Positions 7,301 to 19,300 of a stretch of DNA of 33,983 nucleotides are shown here, piece by piece. Position numbers and translations under genes: made by a program. The stretch lies in assembly GCA_016219875.1 (NCBI GenBank), contig JACRJZ010000092.1:1-33983 (forward strand), read 5' to 3'. The stretch comes from Verrucomicrobiota bacterium. Its GTDB lineage: Bacteria; Verrucomicrobiota; Verrucomicrobiia; Limisphaerales; JACRJZ01. Position 1 is the stretch's first letter. Each line of letters starts with the position of its first letter. The notes under the pieces are model-generated. The model made no database searches, was not told where the DNA came from, and was given only the letters and a program-made list of their open reading frames with translations.

Positions 7301-10300
7301 GCGGCGGCGACCTCTACGCCCTGTCCTCCTTGCCCGTCGGGGATTCGCTTTGGACGGACCTCGAAGGCTGGTATGCGATGGAAAACGGCTTGGCCGACGC
7401 GCAAGGCGAGGAGCCGCTCACCATGAACGGGAGCGGTCCCACCTACGTCACGGGCAAACCAGACTTGGGGCAGGCCGCCAGCTTGACGCCGGCTTCGGGC
7501 AACAACTTTCCCTCCCGGACTCCCTTCTATTTTGACGAGGGCTACACCTACTGCGCCTGGATCAAGATTCCCAGCACGTCTTACGGCACGCTCTTGGCTA
7601 ACTCAGGCTACGGCGGCAGCACCCTGCGCTGCGAGAACAGCCAGTTCAAACTGTGGCACTACACCACCACTTCCGGTTGGGTGTACGCGCTCTGCTCCGG
7701 CATCACCGTGCAAACCGGGAATTGGTATTTCGTGTGTGCGCGGTGGAGTCCGGCCACGGGCCTGATTCTGAACGTCAACACCACCCAAAGCCCGTCCACG
7801 GACGCGGCGACCTATTCAGCGACCTCTTCGAGCATTCAGTATCTCTTCCGCGTCGGTTACGAAGGCTGGGGCGGCAGCGAAAAGCCCGGCACCTTCGACG
7901 AGGTGGCCATCTGGGAACGGGCCTTGACGGACGAGGAAGTGAGCCGACTCTACAACAACGATGCGGGCATGACCTTGGGTTCGCCCTGGGCAGTGGCCCC
8001 CACTTTTTCTCCGAACGGCGGGAACATCACCACGGCCACGCCCATCACCATTGCCAGCACCGCGCCGGGAGCCACGATTACTTATTCCGTGAACGGCGGA
8101 ACCAGCCAGTCAGGCCCCAGCCCTCTGACGATCACCTTGTCTCAGCCGGGCAGCTACACCCTGACTGCTTACGCCACCGCGCCCGGCTACACCCCAAGCT
8201 CCACTGTCATGAGCCAAACCTATGTGGTGACCGCGGCACCCCAGGCAGCGGCCCCCACTTTTTCCCCGAACGGCGGGAACATCACCACGGCCACGCCCAT
8301 CACCATTGCCAGCACTACGCCGGGAGCCACGATCACCTATTCCGTGAACGGCGGAACCAGCCAGTCAGGCCCCAGCCCTCTGACGATCATATTGTCTCAG
8401 ACGGGTAGCTGTACTCTGAGCGCCTCGGCCACCGCTCCCGGGTACGCCCAAAGCGCCACCGCCACCAGCTTGCCCTACATCGTGACGGCATCCTCTGGTG
8501 ATCCGCTTTGGACGGGCTTGCAGGCCTGGTACAAACTGGACGGGAATCTGAATGACACCGAAGGCGGCGCGGCCCTCACGGTCAATGGCAACCCTCCCCC
8601 CTACGACACCGGCAAGCTTGGACAAGCGGCCAACCTGACCCCCGTTGCGGGCAACAATTATCTCTCTCACAATTCCTTTGACTTCAGGAATTACCCGGCG
8701 GGTTATACCTATTACGGTTGGGTCAAGCCGGCCAGCACGGCTTACGGCACCCTGCTGGCCAACTCCGGTTACGGTGGCAGCACCCTGCGTTGTAATAGCG
8801 GCCATATCTGGCTCTGGCACTACACCGGTCAGACTTGGCTGGGGGTGTCCTGCTCAGACATCACGATCTCGCCCGGCACCTGGTATTTCGTCTGCGCGCG
8901 CTGGAATAGGGCGACGAGCAAACTCCTCCTGGACGTCTGGACCAGCCAACAACTCAGCCAACAAGAGCTACCGGGTGCCAATGACTACTTCGCGGACGGC
9001 CGGAACTACCCCTACCTGTTCCGCTTGGGCTTCGAAGGCTGGGGCGGCAGCGAAATGGCTGCCGCCTTTGACGAAGTGGGCGTCTGGAATCGGGCCTTGA
9101 GCGACATCGAAGTGCTCCAACTCTGGAACAATGGAAATGGCATCACGAGGGGAACAACGGGGGGCACGCCTCCGGCCATCACCACCCAGCCCGCGGCCGT
9201 GACGGTGGCAGTGGGTGGCGGCAGCGTGTCGCTCACGGTGGGTGCTAACGGCATGGAGCCCATGACTTATCAGTGGTATTTAGATGAAGCGCTTGTCCCC
9301 GGTGCCATCGCGGCCACATTGACCTTGACTTCTGTGGAGGGGAAGCACGGGGGAAACTACAAGGTGCGAGTATCAAATAGCGCGGGTTTCGTGGACAGTG
9401 AGAATGCTAAGCTGATCGTCCAGGCGGCCACGCCCACCTTTGATCCCGATGGCGGTAATGTTACGACGACGGCCCCCATCACGCTCAGATGCTCGACGCC
9501 GGGAGCCACGATTTGGTACAACATCGACGGCCAGACGTGGCTGAACGGCACCGCACCCGTTGGTATTTACATGCCCCAGCCGGGTAGTCGCATCGTGCGT
9601 GCCTATGCCACCGCTCCTTGTTGCGGCCTGAGTCCCACTGCGACGAGCACGGCCTACGTGGTGGAACCGGCAGGCGTGAACAATCCACCAACCATCGCGC
9701 TGCCTGGTGGAGCTGCGTTATACATGCGCGGGCATTCGCCGGTAGTTCTCGATGCAGCAGCGGCAATTTTAGACGATTCCGACACGTTCGCAGGGGCTGT
9801 TCTGTCTGCCGACATTGTGATGAATCGCCAGGCGGGGGATCGTGTTCTAATTCTCCCGAACGACGATATCACCGTCACCGGCGGCGGAGATGTGCAGTTC
9901 AGGGGCACCTCTATCGGGACGTTTTCGGGTGCCAGCGGACCAGGACCATTGACTGTCACATTGAATGCGGGGGCCACCCTTGCGGCCACAGAAGCGCTCG
10001 TCCGTCGTCTGGCGTTTGATGGCACCGCCGCTACCCCTACTACCCTGCGCAGGGTCCAATTGCTCCTTAAGGATGGCGGAGACGAGAGCAGTTCGCCGGT
10101 CGAGAAAGTCGTGTATGTGGATTGCGCTCAAAAGCTGGACGTGATGCTTTTGATCGACGCATCTGGGTCCTTGAGTGCAGGCGCCTTTGCAGACGAAGTC
10201 ACGGTGTCGGAGAATTTCATCGCCGGGCTAAGTTTCTCCGACGATCTTAGCCAACCTGTGGATCAGGCAGGGGCGATCAAGTTTTGCGGTTCGTGGGGAG

Positions 10301-13300
10301 GCATCTGCACGGAGCCGCTCCAGGTAGCACCTCTGTCTGGAAGCAAGAATGCCGCACTTACGGCGATTGACAGTCTGCGTCCGTTCAGCCAGCGCTGTTC
10401 CGGCACCCAGTTTCAGCAGCCGCTCGAACTGGCGCGGCGAAGCTTGCTGGCCGGACGGCCGGATGCTGTGCGGGGGATCATCTTGATGACCGACGGACAA
10501 TCCCACCCTGACCCCAATGAACAGGGCGCCGTGGACATGGCCCGCCAAGCCAAGCTGGAGGGATCGCGGATCATCACCATCGGTTTCGGCAGTTACAATC
10601 GAGGATTTCTTGAGCAGCTAGCCTCGTCACTGACAGATTTCCACGCGGCTCCTGATACCAGCGGCTTACAGGCGCTGTTGACAGACATCAGCGGCTCGTT
10701 CTGCCGGTCGGGAAATGCCTCTCCAATCGCGGACGCGGGGCTGGATGGAACGGTGTTTTGCACGGACGGTGGGGCGCCGCGTTCATTCATCTTTGGCGGA
10801 TCGGCTCATGATGACGGCCTGCCCAATGGCACCCTGACTTACAGTCTGACTCAACTCAGCGGTCCGCTTACAGTCGCTATCACTTCTCCGAACGGCATCG
10901 TCCCTGAGAGCGGCATCGTGGCACCTCGCACCACGTTTTCTCAACCTGGCCAGTACATCTTTGAACTGGCGGTTTCCGATAGCCAGTTTACAGCAAGGGA
11001 CCAGGTTATAGTGAACGTCAGAACCATTGCCGCTCCGGTTGTTGACGCCGGCCCTGACCGGCGTGTTAACTGGCCTCCGGCCGAAGGACTGACGACGGTC
11101 GAAGCAACGCTCAGCGGCTCTGTCTGGGATGATGGCGTTCCCTTCGGCAGTATGGTCAGTGCCGCTTGGACTGGACCAGGCGGAGTCACTATTGCCGAAC
11201 CATCGGCGTGGAGCACGACGGCGAGCTTCAGCCAACCAGGCTCCTACAAACTCACGCTCACTGCGACGAAGTCATTTTCAGGCGGTTCCGTTTCGGGTCA
11301 CAAGGACATGCTGGTGACGGTAGCCCCAGCCGACAAGCGCACCTTCACACGCAATGTCGATTTCGTCCAAGGGTACTTGATGAACGTGCATTTTCAGGAT
11401 GACGAACTACGCCTGAACACCGATCTGACCACCTTCCCGTTCGTCAACATTGCGCTTACAGCTTTAGACACCGTCGCCCGCATTGACGCCAACACAGGAC
11501 GAATTCTGGGTGAGTATCGGACCAAGCCAGAATCGACCCAGCAGAAAGTGTGGCCGGGAAGTCCGTCACGCACGACGGTGGATCGCTACGGCAACGTGTG
11601 GGTGGCCAATCGTGGTGACCTGGAAGTGTGCGGTGCAGACGATACAGGCTCGATTACGCGGATCGGCGTCGTCATCGGCGGGACGAGAGGGCGTTTGGAC
11701 GGGGCGACTTTCACACCGGATGCTGCCGGTGAATACCTAAAGCCACCTTTCGTTTACAGTACCTGCGTGGACAAAGATGGCGATGGCTACATTCGCACGT
11801 CGGGCCGGGCTGGTCAGTTACTCTCATGGGTCGATGGCTCGCGGCCGAACCGCGTTGGCCGCATCTTCGTGTGCAGCGCGGGCAGCGTGTTTCTCTCCGA
11901 GGGGATCCAGGACACAGAATGTGATCTCCTGGAGCCTGGCACCGGGGAGACCTGTAGTCAAAGCCCTTGTCGCCACACATCCGCCTATAGGCTTGCTGAT
12001 TGGCTTGGGAGTTGGCTCCAAGCTCCTGATGGCGGGCGAAAGTTTTACGCATACTCTGCCTCGACTGTCCTCGGGAACATCAAGTTCAGCACAATCATGG
12101 AGCGTGTTGTGGCCGCCAGTCCCACCGGCGATCAAGGGTGGCGCGCGTGGACGGATGCGGATCCAGAACCTCTCACCCTGGATTTCCTCCTCAGCAATGG
12201 AATTGACGCCCTGTTCCTGCAGGACAAATGGGTTGACCCAGGCGTTCTCGAAGCCTACGTGCTCCAAGGAGGCAATGTCTTCCTTGCAGGCGGACTTGGA
12301 TCGGTTGACGAGGGGAATCCATCGCTTTCTAGCGACTGGTGGAACGGATTCTTGAACCGGTTCGGACTCTCCTTTTCCGATGGGACTAGTTCAACAGCAG
12401 GTTATCGCGACGTCCTCTACCGCGATTGTGCCTTTGAGAATATGTCCATCGCCTATCGGCTCGGCCTTACATTCTCTCACGGCAATGACGTGCTCGTCAA
12501 CGATCCAGTGTCTGCTACCTACCCATTCCACTCTCGCCTCGTGGACACGACCATCGACGATTCACCCGTCAGACTATTCGCGGTTTACGAAGTGGTGGGA
12601 CAAGCGGTTGATGCCCAAGACGAAGCCATCATCAACTATGTTCGGACAGTTGCCACAGGCGCGAGGACTCTGGCTGTGGATGCGGAGAACAACGTTTGGG
12701 TTGGAGGAGTAGGGAAATCAGGTTACGATGCACCGGATCCTCACCGTAGGTGGCATGAGAAGATCAATGGAGCAACAGGAGAGCGGATTGTGGGTACCGC
12801 GTTCCAGGCCTCCTGCGGGGGCTACGGTGGCCTGATCGACAGCAAAGGCTACTTATGGTCGGCGCGCCTGTCGGGCGGCGACATCGCATCAGGATACGCA
12901 CTTCTGAGGTATGACACTTCTTCAGCTACGTCGTCCTGTCTTACCAGGGATGGGTTATTCGAGGCCAACTATGGGTTGGCCATTGACCCGAAAACCGGTC
13001 AGATATGGTTTAGCAAGGACGGGACAGGTGTAAATCCGAAGATCGGCGTGGGTGTGATTAGGCTTCCACACGCGGCGCTAGTGGAGAACATGGACGTACA
13101 CGTTTACACGCAGCATGGTGCCGACACCGCGAAGGGTTTGGTGGTCGATCTGAAAGGAAACGTCTGGGTGGCGCACGGTGACGTCCCTGGTGCCACAACC
13201 GTGGGGCATCTGCTCACGGATGGCAGCTTCATCGGGAATGTTGAGCTGCCGTGTGGGATAGGCCCAACCGGCGTGGCGGTCGATTCCAACGGTAAGATTT

Positions 13301-16300
13301 GGGTTGCTAACTATGATGGCAGTGCCATGCGCATCGACCCGAATGCCGGCCCTAAGATGCTGAACGGTATTGCGAATGCGAGTGGCCAGCCGGTGGGCCA
13401 GGTGGACATGGTTGTCCCGCTTCCTGCAGGGTCCGGTCCTTACAACTACAGCGACATGACTGGCTTTGTTTCGATGAGTACAACGGACCCGGCCGGAACC
13501 TGGACCGTCGTGCATGAAGCCTCTCTGGCCACTGTCTGGCAAGCGATTCAGTGGAACGCTTATCTGCCAAGTCACACTCGGGCCGTGATAGAAGCGCGGG
13601 CGAGCGACGATCGCTTAAGACTACCTGCACAGCCCTTCCTGCTCGTCGCCGAGGCGCGTGCGCCCGATTCCAATCCGAGACCATTCCTTGAGGTCTGCAC
13701 ACGACGAAACGAAGATGGCGGCCGACAAGAACGGTCCTCAGCCGTGCAATCTGATTTGCCCAATGCGAGCTGGACGGTCATCGGAAGCCCCTATCTGCCA
13801 GATTTGAATGGGAAATTCATCGAGATCAGAGTCACGCTCGGCAGGGACATGGGCGCCACAGAGACGCCCAAGCTCTACGACTTGACCGTATCCAGCGAGG
13901 CCACGGACTCCGATCCCATCGCCACCAACCTCCAATCCATCGCTCAGGATGACCATCTTGTCATTCCCAAGAACTCTGGTCCGCGCATGGTTGATGTTCT
14001 GGCCAACGACCTTGTCCCTGCCGGCGGCACATTCATGATCACCGACACTACCCCGTCCCAGAGCGGGACCATTTCGGTTGTTGACGGGGGACAGGGTGTC
14101 GAGTACGCGCCGCACAACGGTTTTTCGGGTCATGACTGGTTCGTTTACACAATTGATGACGGCAATGGAGGATCGAGTCAGGCTTTGGTCACGCTCACCG
14201 TGGCGGACGTTGAGACCACCACGTCCCATTTGCCGATCATCGCCCGAGACGACCATCTTACCGCCATTAAGCACACCCCAACCCGCGCGACAGTCCTGAA
14301 TGTCCTCGCCAACGACACCGATCCGGAAAACGGACCTCTGCAAGTGTTGAGCTTCACTCAGGCTCAACACGGGACCGTCGAGCGGCACGACGGATGCGTT
14401 TTGAAGTACACTCCCTCTGCGGACGCCAGCGTGACCAAAGACTTCTTCACCTATACGGTTACGGACGGCGCTCAACGTGTCGCTTCGGCCACGGTGATTC
14501 TCGATCTCGTGAACGCAAACTCGACCTTTGAAATCGCGCTCGTGGCCGATGGTCAGCGAATCCCGCTGGTTGATGGCAGCACGGTCGATTTCGGCGTTGC
14601 CCCATCGACTTTGACATTCTCCTTGCACAACCTGGGTAATGTCACTCTAACTTTCTCACCCTGCCCCACGATAACATCCACGACGATCCCCTCCCCATTC
14701 ACCGGTTTCATTCAGTGCTCGCTTGAGCCGGGCCAAAGTGTGAACTTTTGCATATCTTTCCAACGTCCCAGCAGCACAGCGGGGATGCATCGGGGCAACC
14801 TCACCTTCCCTGCATCAGGCGGAGGGGCCGATGCACTGACCCTGAACTTCGTCGGTTACAACCCACCTTCGCAACAGCCCTCTGAAACCCCTACGGTTGA
14901 ATTTGGCCATCCCGCTAACCACCGCGTTTATACCAACGGCGAAGCGATCGAGGTGAAAGTCACGGCCAGCGCCCGTGCCCCTGGAGCCTCAATCAGCCAC
15001 GTGGATTACGTGCTCAATTCAGCCTCACGCCGCAACACGGGCAATTTCACCTATATAGACAGGGCCGCGGCCTACGTCCACACGTTCGCCGGGACTCTTC
15101 CCATCGGAGAATACACACTGACAGCAACGGCGTATGACACCCAAAACGGTGCCTCTGCCGCCACCCTGGCCTTAAGCGTAGTTGACCCCAATCAGCCGCC
15201 AGTGGCCGGGAATGATGAGGCCACGGTCCAAATGAACGAGGCTGCCGGCGTTAAGGTGCATGTTATGCTAAATGACCACGATCCCGACGGCGATCCGATC
15301 ACCTTGATTTCCTTCACGAAGGCCGCGGGCCAGGTTGATGAACTCGTTTCTGAAGGGGTAGGTACCTTTCTTTATACGCCACCGCCTGACACCTTCGGAA
15401 GAGATGGATTCAGTTACGTCATCAGCGACGGGAAGGGCGGGACCGCTCGCGGTCACGTAACGGTAACTATTCTTAAGACAGACGCGCCAAGCCTGAACAT
15501 CGCCGCTCAAGATCAGAGGGGAACTCCTCTACTGCCAAACACCTACGCTTGGAGCGTTTGGAACGCTTGGCCAAGGCCGCTGAATCTTGCCGCCACAATT
15601 CTGCCAGCGGGGCAGACAGCCCTAAAGGTCGAATTCTGGGACAATGGCGTGATGATTGGTGAAGTCGTGCCTCCTTCTTTCCAGATGGAATGGAGCGATT
15701 TTGGCGGGGGCGATCACGAAATCACGGCCATTCGCTTTGACAGTGATGGGAATGCTGTGGCTCGCTCGGCCCCTCTGTTTTTCGCCTTCGCAAGGAAACC
15801 ATCGAACATCGCCCCAACAGCTCGCATCTCGACCGTGGATGGGAAGCCCGCTTCGGGAACATTGCTTGTCACCAGCGGCCGGTTGCAGGTGGAAGGGCAG
15901 GCATTTGACGGAGACACGACGCCAGATGCGATCACTTGGCGTTTGAACCTGTATAGCGCCCACGGCGAGAAGCTGGCCACATTGGGGCATGGCTCGGATC
16001 CAGTGGGGGTCGGTCTCCCCGGCTCCTTCGGAACCTACGACCTGACCCAGTTGCAGAATGGAGTTTATGACCTGGAATTGGCCGTCAGTGACGGCTCCGA
16101 CCGGGTTTCGACGCAAGTGCGCTTCATTCTGCAGAGCGAGTTGAAGATGGGTCAGCTCCTATTTACCGAGCAGGACTTGGTGATACCAGCGGGAGGGTTG
16201 CCGATCGCGGTGCTGCGGCGTTACGATTCCCTCAATCTCAATCAGGGAGATTTCGGCTATGGATGGACGTTTGCGCTGACTGACCTGGATCTGGAGTTGG

Positions 16301-19300
16301 ACGAGGAGCGCGGAATGGCACGTGACTTGGATGACGAAGACTTCAGCCTCCGCACCGGAGGCGGTCGCGACGTCACGTTGACCCTGCCGGATGGTCGGCG
16401 CACAACTTTCATGTTCGAACTCAAGCCTGTGCCTCCGGATGATGGAGTGCCCTCTTTTGCCTATGTCGCCACCTGGAATTCGCCTCCAGGCGTGGCAGCC
16501 ACACTCGGGGTGAGCGTGTCTCCGAAACTCATCACCCTGCCAGGCGGGTTCTACTATTGGGAGGAGGTCGGCCCGGGCACGCCGCTGGAGAACTTCGACT
16601 TCAGGGGATTCGTCCTGACTAATGAAGACGGCACCGAATTCCACATCGAACGAGAGGACCAGGGTGCGCATTGGCTTTTGGATGAAGAGGGCAAAGGCTC
16701 TTTTGTTCAGGCTTACGGAAAGGGCAATGTCAATAGAGTCAAGAGGCCCAATGGCGAGGCCATCGAGATCAGCGCGAACAGGATAGGTATCGACGGGAAA
16801 GAGGAGTTCAGCATCCAGCACGTAAGCCCTTCCGATTGCAGAACACATTCAATCGCCTTCAAGCGCGATGCGAAGGGGCGCATCAAAGAGGCGTACGATG
16901 CCGACGGCCTGTCCTCAGATGGCAGACCAACCGGTCCACCAACGATCAAATACGAATACGATTCTAACGGCAACCTTATTACGGTTTCGAAGTTGAGAGA
17001 CCAGAACGCGAGCCAATCGGACAACCCCTTCTACGAGACAATCACGTATGAATACGACCTCGCCGCATTTCCACATTATTTGACAGAGATCACCGATTAT
17101 CGTGGAGTGAAAGTCGCCCGGCAGGAGTATTACTCCGGATCGGCCGGCGAGCCAGCAGGGAGCAAGGGCCGGCTGAAGTCTATCGAGTCTGCGGATGGGC
17201 GGGTGAGCAGCTTTGCCTATGACTTTGTCGGGCCATTTGTCGTCCGAACTACAGCGGAACACCCCGAACATGTCGCCGTCGCAAGCCAGGTGATCACAGA
17301 CTCCGAGGGTCTGGAGACAAGACACGAGACCGATGGCAGTGGCAATGTCCTGCTGACCGTTGACCCGCTGCGCAACCGCACGGAGCGGTGGTTCGACAGC
17401 AAGAACAATCTCACCAAGCAAAGTGTCCAGAACAACGACGGCACTGAAGTGATCGAGACACGCCACGACTACCTCTACTTCAGTGATCAGCCGAACAAGG
17501 TGCAACGCCATCTTACTATTGCGCCTGCCAATGGGAACGAAGTGGTCCAGTCTGTCCAGAAATTCGATCGTGATGGCCGACTAATCATGACAATTGACGC
17601 CAAGAACACATTGGTGGATACGGCTGACCGACCGATAATCGATGCAGATCAAACTCCCAACCCCGCATTTTGCATCGAACACACATACGATCCGGGAACC
17701 CACGAACTCAGTGTCACGACTGCAAACCGAAGCGGCAGTCCACTGGTCGCTCTGGCGCAAAACACGTACTACGACACCGGGGATCAATTCCATGGCCTGC
17801 TCAGGCTGTCAACGGACGCGCTCGATAACCAGACAATCTACGGTTATTACGACGGAGTTGAGGTCGGCGGCCGTTTCGGAGACCTCAAGCAGGTGGACAA
17901 CGCGGATGCCTCCGGGACCGTGCTGGCTCGGACCACCTACAAATATGACGCGCGCGGCAATCGGACCCACGAAATCCGCAGGCAGAACAACGGCGTGACC
18001 TGGGTGGATTACGCCACTACCGAAACCAAATACGATGCCCGCTCTCGGGTCACGGAGGTCATTGATGCTGAAGGCGGCCACGCCGACACGGTCTATGACG
18101 ATGCGGGCCGAGTTGGTTCCACCACCGACCGGTACGGCGCCACCACGCGCTACACTTACGACGCCGTGGGCGACCTGATCCAGACGGAGTATGCCGACAC
18201 CACAATCTCTCGAAAAGTCGTTTACTACGAGACCGTCGCCGGCCATGCAAACAAGCTCCGCCATGTGGTCATGGAAGACCGGCATTTGCTTGGCGGACCC
18301 GTCTTCGCCACCCGAACAACCCACGATGAACTCGGCCGCCCGATCCAGACGGAGCGGCTGAAGAGCGCGGACATTTCCCTGGAACCGGACGGGACCGTCC
18401 TGAAGGCCAAGTTCAACCGCGGCACGGTAGTTTCAGTCACGCAGCAGACCACGTATGATTTCGCGGGCCGCGTTTCCATGACGGCGGATGCCAACGGCAA
18501 GTGGACGAAGTATGAATACGATGGCGCCGGACGCCGCTGGCGCGTGAAAGCCTTTGTGAACAGCGATGGGACCGACATCGCCGGCACCACCATCACCACG
18601 CTCTACGGATACGACCCCAATGGAAACCAGCTTTGGGTGCTTGATGCAAACCAATATGACAGCTTGAGTCAGTCGCCTCCGGATCCCAATCCCCTTGCGG
18701 GCACGCCTTGGCAGGTCTACGAGAGCCTTTACGGCTCGACCTCGCCCAGCACCTACCGGGAGCGCCTGACCCACTTCGAGTACGACGACTTCAACCGCTG
18801 TCTCAAGACCCACTTGCCGAGCATTGGCGCGACGCCAGCCTTTACGGAAACTCGCTACAACGACCTGGGCCAGGCCTGGCTCCAGGTGGACGCGGACACC
18901 AAGGCCACTGCGTTTGTCTATGACGGCTTGGGCCGCGTTACATGGGTCATCACCGATGTTTACACCACACCGACGCCGAGTGCGCTGCCATCGACACTCC
19001 CAACGACCACGACCGGATGGGAAACCTGGGCCAAAGGAACCCGTTTCGCCTCGGATTCAACCGCCACTCACTTCGATTACGATGACTTGAGCAACCTGAA
19101 GGCCCAGAGGGATGCCAGGAACCAAACCACGACCTTCGATTACGACCTGCTCGGACGCCGAACCAGGCGCACTTTGCCTGACACCACGACGGAGCGATGG
19201 CGCCACGACGTTCCTTCAGCCGGCGCCTTTGCCCAGCGATACGTTCATGTTGATTTCGCCACCCGGGCGACAGTTGCCGTTTACGATGTTGCCGGTCGGA

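Noticed and set aside
13738..14628. Minus-strand frame opposite the cadherin-like units
   Set aside because: Shadow of the giant gene; no start context or protein-like pattern.
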